Assembly (NCBI RefSeq): GCF_004378855.1
Contig: NZ_RYYL01000004.1
Location: 62,001 to 126,000 of the forward strand
From: Campylobacter sp. US33a
GTDB lineage: Bacteria; Campylobacterota; Campylobacteria; Campylobacterales; Campylobacteraceae
Direction of reading: 5' to 3'
DNA: 64,000 nt
In this document: positions 55,402 to 63,442 of the stretch, in pieces
Layout: each line of letters opens with the position of its first letter
Numbering within the stretch: the first letter of the stretch is position 1
Translations under genes and position numbers: made by a program
Notes under the pieces: generated by a model
What the model saw: the letters and a program-made list of their open reading frames with translations, nothing else
Told to the model about the DNA's origin: nothing
The model's database searches: none

Positions 55402-56153
55402 TAAATCTTAGTAAGAAATTAATACGCCAAGTCGCACAGGCTAATGCGAAATTTAATCTTATAAAAGACGGAGATAAAGTCCTTTTAGGGCTTAGCGGCG
55501 GAAAAGATTCTTTAGCTTTGGCTCATCTTTTAAAAAGAATGCAAGCTCATGCTCCTTTTAAATTTGAGCTTGAAGCAGCAACTTTAAGCTATGGTATGGG
55601 CGAGGATTATTCAGCACTTCATGCACATTGTGAAGAGCATGGCATTAAGCACAGCATAATTGATTCTAATATTTATGAAGTTTCAGGCGATACGATAAGA
55701 GAAAATTCGAGTTTTTGTAGTTATTTTTCAAGAATGCGTCGCGGAGCTTTATATACTTACGCGCTTGAAAAAGGTTTTAATAAACTGGCTATTGCACATC
55801 ATTTAGACGATGCAGCGGAAAGTTTTTTTATGAATTTTATCCACAATGGAGCTTTAAGAACTCTAGCGCCTATATATAAAAGTAAACGCGGTATTACAGT
55901 GATCCGTCCTTTGATTTTTGTGCGTGAAAGACAGCTTAGAGATAATGCCACGCAAAATGAGCTTAGCGTAATAGGAAATGAATTTTGTCCAGGTATGAAA
56001 TTAAGTGAAAAAAATGTCAAATTTCCACATGCAAGAGAAGAAGCAAAGCAACTTTTAGCTAATTTAGAAAAAGAACATCCTAAACTTTTTACAAGTCTAA
56101 AAACCGCTTTCTCAAATTTACACACCGAGAGTTTTTGGCTAAATAATAATTAA
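55398..56153 (+). CDS. ttcA: TtcA-family tRNA thiolation protein, one cluster cysteine changed
   Basis: A 251-residue PP-loop ATPase of the TtcA/TtuA type: LLGLSGGKDSLALAHLL (SGGKDS at 33-38), IRENSSFCSYFSRMRRGALY, IAHHLDDAAESFFMNFIHNG and VIRPLIFVRERQL. TtcA puts 2-thiocytidine in tRNA using a [4Fe-4S] cluster held by three Cys. Here the first pair reads C107-S-Y-F110, so the second Cys is Phe; the third position (C197, EFCPG) is kept. Substrate and activity are therefore less certain. It is ATGA-coupled to mtn. Confidence 0.8.
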   Translation: MINLSKKLIRQVAQANAKFNLIKDGDKVLLGLSGGKDSLALAHLLKRMQAHAPFKFELEAATLSYGMGEDYSALHAHCEEHGIKHSIIDSNIYEVSGDTIRENSSFCSYFSRMRRGALYTYALEKGFNKLAIAHHLDDAAESFFMNFIHNGALRTLAPIYKSKRGITVIRPLIFVRERQLRDNATQNELSVIGNEFCPGMKLSEKNVKFPHAREEAKQLLANLEKEHPKLFTSLKTAFSNLHTESFWLNNN

Positions 56154-56171
56154 ATTTCTTTTGGATTTGAA

Positions 56172-56693
56172 ATGAAAAAAGCGTTTGTTGTGATAGATTA
56201 TCAAAATGATTTTGTTGATGGAAGTTTGGGTTTTGAAAAAGCTTTAGAAATTAAAGAAAATATCATTAATGAGCTTAGCAAACTTGATTTTAATACCACG
56301 CATTTGCTTTTTACCTATGATACACACGATGAAAATTATTTAAAGAGCAAAGAGGGCATAAATTTGCCTATCAAACACTGCATAAAAGAAAGTTTTGGTT
56401 GGCAAATGCCAGAAGTTTTTGAACCTTTTTTGCAAAAAGCACATAAAATTTTTTATAAAAATACTTTTGGAAGTTTAGAATTTGCAAATTTTATTGCAAA
56501 AAGTGAATATGAAGAAATCTATTTTGCTGGACTTGTTTCACATATTTGTGTATTTTGTAACATCATTTTAGCTTTTAGCGCAAAGCCCAATGCAAGGCTT
56601 GTGCTCCATCAAAATTTAAGTGCAAGTTTTGATGAAAATTTGGAAAAATCAGCCTTTGATTTATTAAAAGCTTATGGTGTTGAGCTAGTGTGA
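56172..56693 (+). CDS. Isochorismatase-family cysteine hydrolase
   Basis: A 173-residue alpha/beta hydrolase: AFVVIDYQNDFVDGSLGFEKAL (catalytic Asp in VIDYQNDF), then TYDTHDENY and the nucleophile region YFAGLVSHICVFCNIILAF. The family includes nicotinamidases and isochorismatases. The N-terminal D-Y-Q-N-D-F-x-x-G-(S/G)-L and the CIKES-type loop are nicotinamidase-like, but the metal His pair is not obvious, so the substrate is open. It follows the ttcA-like gene by 18 bases with a GGATTTGAA leader. Confidence 0.78.
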   Translation: MKKAFVVIDYQNDFVDGSLGFEKALEIKENIINELSKLDFNTTHLLFTYDTHDENYLKSKEGINLPIKHCIKESFGWQMPEVFEPFLQKAHKIFYKNTFGSLEFANFIAKSEYEEIYFAGLVSHICVFCNIILAFSAKPNARLVLHQNLSASFDENLEKSAFDLLKAYGVELV

Positions 56694-56699
56694 GGTTAA

Positions 56700-57407
56700 A
56701 TGATATTTTTTATAATAATACTATTTATCATTATTTTTATTTTGCTTTTTATAAATTATAACAAAGAAAAAACAAACCAGAATTTAAATAAAATCATTTT
56801 AGAACAAAGTCAGAAAGAACAAGAAAGAAAACTTAAAAATCATTTTTTTTTAGAGCAAAAAAGACAAGAAGATGAAGAAATAGAATATAAAAAAAGCCAA
56901 GAATGCAAGTTAGAATTAATTAAAAATCATAACATCTTGGCTAGTGATAAATTAATGGGCTTGCAAGAATTTATGATTTACAAAGAGTTGATTTTTTGTG
57001 AAGATATTAAGAATAATTTCATTGTTTTTCCGCAAATTTCACTCAAAAGTTTTTTAAAAAACGAAGAAGAAAGCGAAGTTTGGAAGGCTTATTCAAATTT
57101 AATAATTGATTTTTTGTTTGTGATTAAAGATTTTAAAAACAAAACAACCAAGCCTTTTGCGGTGTTAGAATTTAATGGTGGTGGGCATTATGGAGACAAG
57201 TCAGATCTTGATAATGTAGAAAAAATTAAAAAAAATGATGAGATTAAAAAACAAGCTATCATAAAAGCGGGACTTTTATTTTTTATTTTAGAGGCAAACG
57301 ATGTCTGTAAGGAGAATCAATACTTTATTGATGAAGAAAAACTTAAAATCAAAATCCATATTTTTGCTAAAATTTTAAAATCAAATTTAGAAGCATTTTC
57401 AAGTTAA
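56700..57407 (+). CDS. Membrane-anchored DUF2726 protein, nuclease-like
   Basis: A 235-residue protein with an N-terminal membrane helix (about 2-20), a charged coiled-coil stretch (about 21-75) and a DUF2726 domain: NNFIVFPQISLKSFLKN, LIIDFLFVIKDFKNKTTKPFAVLEFNGGGHYGDKSDLDNVEKIKKNDEIKKQAIIKAGLLFFIL. The IDF, a Glu in VLEFNG and the following Asp/Lys residues resemble a PD-(D/E)XK site. The function is not known. It lies 6 bases after the isochorismatase-family gene and 8 bases before recO. Confidence 0.72.
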   Translation: MIFFIIILFIIIFILLFINYNKEKTNQNLNKIILEQSQKEQERKLKNHFFLEQKRQEDEEIEYKKSQECKLELIKNHNILASDKLMGLQEFMIYKELIFCEDIKNNFIVFPQISLKSFLKNEEESEVWKAYSNLIIDFLFVIKDFKNKTTKPFAVLEFNGGGHYGDKSDLDNVEKIKKNDEIKKQAIIKAGLLFFILEANDVCKENQYFIDEEKLKIKIHIFAKILKSNLEAFSS

Positions 57408-57415
57408 AAATAATT

Positions 57416-58030
57416 ATGCAAGGCTTTATACTCCACACGCAAAGCGTAAAAGATGAAGATTTAATCGTGTATATTTTAAGTCCTAAGAGTGTGATTAAAT
57501 CTTATAGATTTTATGGTATGAGGCATTCTAGTATTTTAAGTGGTTATAAGATTGACTTTGAGTTAGAGGAAAGTTCTAGATTTTTACCAAGATTAAAAGA
57601 TGTATTGCATATAGGTTTTGAGTGGATTTTAGATAGAGAAAAAATGTTTTTTTGGCAAGAATTTATTAGACTTTTTTATTGGCATTTAAAAGATGTGGAG
57701 CATTTAGATGGTTTTTATTTTGAGCTTTTAGAAGAGTGTATAAAGCGTTTTAAAAAACAAAATCCAAAACGCGTGATTGTAGACGCTTACCTTAAAATTT
57801 TAGAATTTGAAGGAAGACTTCATAAAGATTTCATATGTTTTGCTTGCGATGAAAAAATTCAAGGCGATATCACACTTTTAAGGGCATTTTTACCCGCACA
57901 TGAGCATTGTGCTTTTAGTTATAAATTTGGGCAAAAAAAATTAATAGAATTTTATACAAACAAAAATAGTGCGATTTTTGATAATGATGAGATAGAAAAA
58001 CTTTATCTCATCATTAAAGAAGGTTTGTGA
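57416..58030 (+). CDS. recO: RecO-like DNA repair protein
   Basis: A 204-residue protein of the epsilonproteobacterial RecO type, which is shorter than E. coli RecO. It starts with the OB-fold (MQGFILHTQSVKDEDLIVYILSPKSVIKSYRFYGMRHSS) and ends with a helical domain that has a CxxC pair (FICFACDEKI) and a second Cys/His cluster (AHEHCAF). It would load RecA onto SSB-coated DNA with RecR. Its stop is adjacent to the 3' end of the opposing astA gene, with no gap at all (58030/58031). Confidence 0.8.
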   Translation: MQGFILHTQSVKDEDLIVYILSPKSVIKSYRFYGMRHSSILSGYKIDFELEESSRFLPRLKDVLHIGFEWILDREKMFFWQEFIRLFYWHLKDVEHLDGFYFELLEECIKRFKKQNPKRVIVDAYLKILEFEGRLHKDFICFACDEKIQGDITLLRAFLPAHEHCAFSYKFGQKKLIEFYTNKNSAIFDNDEIEKLYLIIKEGL

Positions 58031-59860
58031 TTATTTAAAAGCTTTATTTAAGTCAAAAGGCATAGCTTGATAGCCCATACCTGTGCCAAAAAATTGAATT
58101 TGTACAGAAGGTTCTTTTGCGCCCCATTTAAATTCATCAATCTCAGGTCTAGCTTCACCAATACTTTTTCCATTTTTTAGATCAAAATTCATTCCTGCTG
58201 TGGCTGAATACACAAAAATCGAATTTTTATCTTTTTGATATTCGCTTAGCGAAGTCACAGGAGAAAACCACTCTTTGCCTCTTTGTTTGCCATATTCCCA
58301 AATTTGCTCTACGGTTTTATTTTTTTGATCGATTTTATAAACCACTGCACGGCTGTATTTTTCATCTGCAAAAATAGCCTGCGCTGCTCCTCTAGCATCT
58401 CCGTTATCAAAAGCGGTGATATAGATATATCTTTTATCTGATTTTGAGTCTATTCTCCAAGCTGTATGTTGAGTCCAAGTAAAATCAAAACCGCCTTTTG
58501 CATCAAAAAAACCAGGACATTTGCTAAAATCATCTTTGCATTCTATGCTTTTGCCTTGCGAATTTATAGGTTTGAGCAAATAGGGTTTGAATTTATCACT
58601 CCAGCCTTTGTGTGCTGAAAGTATCCATTTGACTTTTTTATCGCGTCCAATTTTTACAATTGCACTTTGATGGCGGCTTGAGATGATGATGCTATCATCG
58701 CTTGGATCATAATCAATACTATTAACATGAGCCCAGTTTCTTCCAACTCCAACGCCTGCAATATCTCCAAATTTATCTTCTGTATCCATTTTAACTAAAT
58801 CGGCTTCGCTAAGGGTTTTGCCAATTTGACTAGGATCTATATTAAGACATACTGCGCCCTGATCTAAAACCTTGATAATAGTGCTACGATAAGGATCAAG
58901 AATTTCAAATAATCTCCACTCATCCACTACATTGCCATTTTCATCAATTTCAATAATCACATCTCTAACACTGCGAACATTTTTAAGATCTTCACGCAAA
59001 ACATTGACCGAAGCAACGCGCAAAAGGTAGTGCCCATTTGGCATGGTATCTAGGGCATGTGAAAAATCGATATAGTTTAAAGGAAGTTTGCGGTTGAAAA
59101 TTTCACGTCCTAAAACATCATATTTCACATATCTTTGTCCAAATCCCCAAGTCAGTGCCCCATCTTCATTTTGCCTAAAACCCATCATAATGCCGCGTTT
59201 ATAAATATTATCCCAATCCATTAATTTATCATGATCGAAATACCAGCGAATTTCTCCCATTGTATCTATGATAAAAACATTGGAGTTTTCATCCCATTCC
59301 ATAGCACCACCGATTGGATTATTCCAAACACTTTGCGAACCTTTGGAGAGTTGTTTTCCGGGGACATTATTGACTAGATAAAGCCTGTCTTTAAATTCTT
59401 TTTCAAGCTTTAAAATCTTTACGCTTTGAAAAGGAATACCTGTTTGAGCCATAATTCCGCTTGGTTCAAGGGTAATACCAGCGGTTGTGATTTTATAAAT
59501 TTCATCATTTATTTTTTCGCTTTTTCCTGCAAATTTTTTTGTATAACTTACTTTGATTGTATTAGTATAAGAAGGATAAAGACCAAAAATAGGAATACCG
59601 CCATGGGTTTTGGCCAATTGATCGCTCACATTATAATCGAGTGCTTGTCCATTGGGTTTTGGAACTATGCTTACTTTAATATCACTTAACTCATATCCGC
59701 CATTGGTAATGATTGCAGTCAGTGGCGATAAACCGTAGGGATTTAGCTTAATGGCGCCAATTTTGCCTTGAATTTCCCAGTTGGTTTTGGTTCCACTTGC
59801 CCCACCCAAAGCTAATAATAAATTAGGAATTAGCAAAATGCAAATGATAAAATATTTCAT
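58031..59860 (-). CDS. astA: Arylsulfate sulfotransferase AstA
   Basis: A 609-residue periplasmic enzyme that moves sulfate between phenolic compounds. It has a signal peptide (about 1-17, MKYFIICILLIPNLLLA), a beta-sandwich N domain (LNPYGLSPLTAIITNGGYELSDIKV), then a six-bladed propeller with the transferase histidine at H465 in WTQHTAWRID and the other landmarks GMMGFRQNEDGALTWGFGQRYVKYD-like and NWAHVNSIDYDPSDDSIIISSRHQSAIVKI. It is full length, unlike the broken copy in some C. jejuni. AAAGGAGAAAA precedes the ATG 13 bases after the dus stop, so it is read with dus. Confidence 0.93.
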   Translation of the reverse strand: MKYFIICILLIPNLLLALGGASGTKTNWEIQGKIGAIKLNPYGLSPLTAIITNGGYELSDIKVSIVPKPNGQALDYNVSDQLAKTHGGIPIFGLYPSYTNTIKVSYTKKFAGKSEKINDEIYKITTAGITLEPSGIMAQTGIPFQSVKILKLEKEFKDRLYLVNNVPGKQLSKGSQSVWNNPIGGAMEWDENSNVFIIDTMGEIRWYFDHDKLMDWDNIYKRGIMMGFRQNEDGALTWGFGQRYVKYDVLGREIFNRKLPLNYIDFSHALDTMPNGHYLLRVASVNVLREDLKNVRSVRDVIIEIDENGNVVDEWRLFEILDPYRSTIIKVLDQGAVCLNIDPSQIGKTLSEADLVKMDTEDKFGDIAGVGVGRNWAHVNSIDYDPSDDSIIISSRHQSAIVKIGRDKKVKWILSAHKGWSDKFKPYLLKPINSQGKSIECKDDFSKCPGFFDAKGGFDFTWTQHTAWRIDSKSDKRYIYITAFDNGDARGAAQAIFADEKYSRAVVYKIDQKNKTVEQIWEYGKQRGKEWFSPVTSLSEYQKDKNSIFVYSATAGMNFDLKNGKSIGEARPEIDEFKWGAKEPSVQIQFFGTGMGYQAMPFDLNKAFK

Positions 59861-59873
59861 TTTTTCTCCTTTG

Positions 59874-60791
59874 TTAAAAAAAATCTTCTATTTTTTTTCT
59901 CATTTCTTTGGCATCATCAATGCGATTCACGCTATCTCTAAAGGCTGAAGCGTCTTTGTGGCCTTTAGAATACTCGTGCAAATGCTTGCGAAATATGCTT
60001 ACACCTTGCTCTTTATAATGCTTAATCATTTCATCAAAATGTGTGAGTATGATTTGTTTTTTTAAATTCTCATCTACGCTTTTACCGCTTTTAATTTCAT
60101 AAAATATCCAAGGATTTCCAACGCTTGCACGCCCTATCATCAGTCCATCGCATTTTGTGATTTCATAGACTTCCGTGGCATTTTGTGCGTTAATATCACC
60201 ATTTGCAACAACGGGAATTTTCACGCTTTCTTTAGCACTAGCAATGGATTTATAATCAGCTTTTCCACTATAAAGCTGCTTTCTTGTGCGTCCATGAATG
60301 CTTATAAAATCTACCCCCAAACTTTCACAAATTTTAGCCATTTTTTCAGGGTATTTTTCATTAAATCCAAGGCGAAATTTAACGCTTGTAAGGCTTTTTT
60401 TGTTATTTTCTTTAATCACTCCTACAAGACTTTTAAAAAGTTCTAAATTTTCTAGTAAAGCGCTACCAGCACATTGTTTAACGACTTTATTTACAGGACA
60501 ACCACAGTTAAAATCAATCCCATCAACAAAATCCATCTCATTTAGCATTTTAACTGCTTTTTTTAATACTTCCTTGTCACCGCCTGCAATTTGGACGATA
60601 TAAGGACTTTCAAGCTCGGCTCTTTCTAGCATATGTAGAGTTTTTGAACTTTCATAAACTAGAGCATTAGAACTTATCATTTCGCTTATGGTTACATCTG
60701 CACCAAATTTTTTTACCACATTGCGAAAAGGCAAGTCAGAAAAACCTGCCATAGGTGCTAAAAATAAAGGTTTTTCGCTAAAATTTATCAT
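59874..60791 (-). CDS. dus: tRNA-dihydrouridine synthase (DusB-like)
   Basis: A 305-residue FMN enzyme that reduces uridines in tRNA. It has PLFLAPMAGFSDLPFR, the catalytic Cys region GIDFNCGCPVNKVVKQCAGSALL, SVKFRLGF, IHGRTRKQLYSGKADYKSI, VVANGDI and GLMIGRASVGNPWIF. It is coupled by ATGA (4 bases) to the upstream membrane-protein gene. The downstream astA lies 13 bases away. DusB in E. coli is linked to fis; no such link is seen here. Confidence 0.94.
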   Translation of the reverse strand: MINFSEKPLFLAPMAGFSDLPFRNVVKKFGADVTISEMISSNALVYESSKTLHMLERAELESPYIVQIAGGDKEVLKKAVKMLNEMDFVDGIDFNCGCPVNKVVKQCAGSALLENLELFKSLVGVIKENNKKSLTSVKFRLGFNEKYPEKMAKICESLGVDFISIHGRTRKQLYSGKADYKSIASAKESVKIPVVANGDINAQNATEVYEITKCDGLMIGRASVGNPWIFYEIKSGKSVDENLKKQIILTHFDEMIKHYKEQGVSIFRKHLHEYSKGHKDASAFRDSVNRIDDAKEMRKKIEDFF

Positions 60792-61771
60792 TGTATGAGT
60801 TGGTTTAAATCGATTTTGATATTTTTTTCACGCAGTATTAAAAAGGCTTTAAAATCGCTAAATTTTGCTTCATCTTTGATTTGCTCTCTTAAATCTTCCA
60901 TTAGTCCAAATTCAGCCAAAAGATATAAATGTGCCCTTAAAGCTTCGTTTTTTTCATTTTTAATCTTAGTAAAAATTCCTAAAATCGCATCAGGGTTTAA
61001 AAGTTTAACGCTCATCTTTGCAACTTCTAAATATTCTTTTTCATTTAAATTTGAATGACTTAAAAGCACTTCAAATTCTGCAGCATTTAAGTCTAAATTT
61101 CCAGCTTTAAAGCGCTTAATGAGATTGATAATTTGTCCAGAATTTTTTTGAATTTTAATAGTTTTTATTTGTGCATATTCGCCTTTTTCTAGCAAACAAT
61201 TAAAAGCAAGAACATCAAGATCATTTTTGCTTTCATCTTTGCCTTTAATTTTATTAAAAGCGTAGTGAATATCTGTTGAAATGAGATTTTTTTCATTTAA
61301 AATTGATAGAGGATTGTCTTGATTTAACTTAAATTTCTTAAGATCGAGATATTCGCCTTTGTGCAGCTTTTCTAAAATATCTAAAATTTCATTGATTTTT
61401 GCAAAATTTTGAGCTTTTTGAGCTTTTTTTAAACTTATAACAAGTTCTGCGCTGTTTTGAAATTCTTTTGTTTTAAATTTAATTTTACTGTCTTTTTCAA
61501 GCAGTAAATCTTCAATAAATATTGCAAATTTTTGTGCGTCTTTGGAAAAATTTTTAAAATTAATATATTTTAAAAAACTATAAAAACTCATATGTAAAAG
61601 GGTAAAAATGAAAAATATAAGCACAGGCAAAATGAGCCATAAAACCACAGGTAAATCAAAAGCATTGGCACCAAGACTAAGCGTGTAATTACCAAGATTT
61701 AGTTTAAAAGTAAAAATGCTTAATAAAAGAATATAAATTAAACTTGCAAGAATAAATAATTTAATTCTCAT
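60788..61771 (-). CDS. Membrane protein of unknown function
   Basis: A 327-residue protein with two N-terminal membrane helices (about 2-20 and 36-62) and a large helical, Lys/Asn/Glu-rich cytosolic domain with repeat-like helices (KLHKGEYLDLKKFKLNQ, LIKRFKAGNLDLNAAEFEVLL). I start at the ATG at 61771: AAGGAAAG lies 6 bases before it, and the gene then overlaps the DksA-like gene by 11 bases. A longer frame back to 61822 would run through the dksA-like gene. No function is recognised. It is coupled to dus. Confidence 0.7.
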   Translation of the reverse strand: MRIKLFILASLIYILLLSIFTFKLNLGNYTLSLGANAFDLPVVLWLILPVLIFFIFTLLHMSFYSFLKYINFKNFSKDAQKFAIFIEDLLLEKDSKIKFKTKEFQNSAELVISLKKAQKAQNFAKINEILDILEKLHKGEYLDLKKFKLNQDNPLSILNEKNLISTDIHYAFNKIKGKDESKNDLDVLAFNCLLEKGEYAQIKTIKIQKNSGQIINLIKRFKAGNLDLNAAEFEVLLSHSNLNEKEYLEVAKMSVKLLNPDAILGIFTKIKNEKNEALRAHLYLLAEFGLMEDLREQIKDEAKFSDFKAFLILREKNIKIDLNQLIQ

Positions 61772-62123
61772 ATTTTCTTTCCTTTTCAAAATTTTCTCTG
61801 CAATTAATGCAGTATCTTGCATGAGGTTTAATCTTTAGTCTTTCAATGTGAATATCATCATTGCACGACTCGCAAATTCCATATTCTCCATCTTTAATTT
61901 TTGCAAGAGCGATATCAATTTCACTTAATTCTAATTTTAAATTTGAGTTGATGGTTTGTTCGATTTGAGAACTTGTATTGATAGATGAAAAATCTACATT
62001 ATCACTAGGCTCGCTATTGTGCAAAGATTCAATTTCTTCTACATTGACATTGAGGTGATTATAAATAGCAATTTTTCTATCTTCTAAAATTTGCTTAAAA
62101 AAAGAAAGTTTTGATTTTTCCAT
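61761..62123 (-). CDS. DksA/TraR-family zinc-finger protein
   Basis: A 120-residue protein with a coiled-coil N terminus (FFKQILEDRKIAIYNHLNVNVEEIESLHNSEPSD) and a C-terminal four-Cys zinc finger, C84-ESC87 and C105-INC108 (KPHARYCINC). It fits the DksA fold: such proteins enter the RNA polymerase secondary channel with ppGpp. The conserved coiled-coil tip acidic pair of E. coli DksA (DxxDxA) is represented only loosely, by SDNVD, so a stringent-response role in Campylobacter fits published work on its DksA, as I recall. It follows rlmH by 8 bases. Confidence 0.85.
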   Translation of the reverse strand: MEKSKLSFFKQILEDRKIAIYNHLNVNVEEIESLHNSEPSDNVDFSSINTSSQIEQTINSNLKLELSEIDIALAKIKDGEYGICESCNDDIHIERLKIKPHARYCINCRENFEKERKYEN

Positions 62124-62131
62124 GTTTTTTC

Positions 62132-62584
62132 CTATTTATGATATGGGTGTGCATGATTGATGCAAAAACCACGATAAATTTGCTCTAATAATAAAATTTT
62201 CACAAATTTGTGTGCCAAAGTAAGACGGCTTAAAGAGATAGCCAAATCAAAACTCGCAATAAAGTCTTTACTTAAGCCATAAGCTCCACCTATGAAAAAT
62301 GATATTTCATTTTTATCTTTGAGTAAATTTGCAAATTCTATGCTATTCACTTCTTTGGAATTTTCATCTAATACTATGCAAAAACCTTTTTTATAAGGAT
62401 TTAAAGCTTCTCCATAGCTTTTTTTGGCTTCTTTTGCACCTAAATTTTGAGCATGCGTAATATGTTTATTATATATATAAGTATCATTTACAACAGCATA
62501 AGGTTTTAAAAGTTTGATGTATTTATGTTTAAGCTCATCAAATTCTTTATCATTTTTTTGTATGGAGAAAATATTGATTTGCAA
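62132..62584 (-). CDS. rlmH: 23S rRNA pseudouridine-1915 N3-methyltransferase RlmH
   Basis: A 150-residue SPOUT methyltransferase that methylates pseudouridine 1915 of 23S rRNA on the 70S ribosome. The SPOUT knot motifs are [32 protein letters not shown] and the terminal [30 protein letters not shown]. The start is TTG at 62584 with AGGA 6 bases before it; there is no better ATG. One base separates it from the upstream accD. Confidence 0.92.
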   Translation of the reverse strand: MQINIFSIQKNDKEFDELKHKYIKLLKPYAVVNDTYIYNKHITHAQNLGAKEAKKSYGEALNPYKKGFCIVLDENSKEVNSIEFANLLKDKNEISFFIGGAYGLSKDFIASFDLAISLSRLTLAHKFVKILLLEQIYRGFCINHAHPYHK

Positions 62585-62585
62585 G

Positions 62586-63428
62586 TTAATTCCTAGAAAA
62601 TAATTTTAACATATCATAGATATATTGCTTGTGATTATTTCTTGCGACAATACCATCAATTAAACCGTGTTCAAGTAAAAATTCAGCTCTTTGAAAGCCT
62701 TCGGGTAAATCTGCACCTATGGTTTGTTTAATCACCCTTGCGCCTGCAAAACCCACTAAGGCACCTGGTTCAGCGATGATTAAATCCCCAAGCCAAGCAA
62801 AAGAAGCACTCACCCCGCCCATGGTAGGATCTGTTAAAATGCTAATATAAGGAAGTTTTTCTTTACTTAAAAGTTTTAAGGCAGCGCTTGTTTTGCTCAT
62901 TTGCATTAAAGAATAAGTGCTTTCTTGCATTCTAGCACCCCCGCTTGCACTGATGATAACAAGAGGCGTTTTATCTGTAATGGCTCTTTGGACTGCACGA
63001 ACGATTTTTTCACCTTCAACAGACCCTAAACTTCCACCCATAAAAGAAAAATCAAATACGACAAGTTGAATTTTAAGTCCATTAATCAAGCATTCTCCGC
63101 TAATAACAGCACTATTGCGCCCAGTTTTTTCAAAACTCTCGCTTAAGCGTTTTTTGTAAGATTTACTATCCACAAATTTTAGCGGATCGATGGCTTGTAA
63201 ATTTACATCATGTTCAACAAAGGTATTTTCATCACTTAATATTTCTATTCTTTTTTTAGGAGAAATTCTCATATGAAAACCACACTTTGGACATACATTA
63301 AAACAAGCTTCAATTTCTTTATAATACATTAAAGAATGGCAACTTCCGCACTTAATCCAATGATTTGGAGCTTCATGAGGACTGGATTGCTTTCGTCTAA
63401 TTTTTGAAAAAATGTCTGCAAAATTCAT
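62586..63428 (-). CDS. accD: Acetyl-CoA carboxylase carboxyltransferase subunit beta
   Basis: A 280-residue beta subunit that transfers the carboxyl group to acetyl-CoA with AccA. The N-terminal zinc finger is C27-C30 and C46-C49 (WIKCGSC and VCPKCGFHM), followed by the carboxyltransferase core with [36 protein letters not shown] and [17 protein letters not shown]. It lies between bamA and rlmH with small gaps. accA is not in the window. Confidence 0.97.
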   Translation of the reverse strand: MNFADIFSKIRRKQSSPHEAPNHWIKCGSCHSLMYYKEIEACFNVCPKCGFHMRISPKKRIEILSDENTFVEHDVNLQAIDPLKFVDSKSYKKRLSESFEKTGRNSAVISGECLINGLKIQLVVFDFSFMGGSLGSVEGEKIVRAVQRAITDKTPLVIISASGGARMQESTYSLMQMSKTSAALKLLSKEKLPYISILTDPTMGGVSASFAWLGDLIIAEPGALVGFAGARVIKQTIGADLPEGFQRAEFLLEHGLIDGIVARNNHKQYIYDMLKLFSRN

Positions 63429-63442
63429 AAATTCACCTGTTG

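Noticed and set aside
61772-61822. Longer start of the membrane protein gene at 61822
   Set aside because: The extension is within the DksA-like gene in another frame; the ATG at 61771 has AAGGAAAG and is followed by the first membrane helix.
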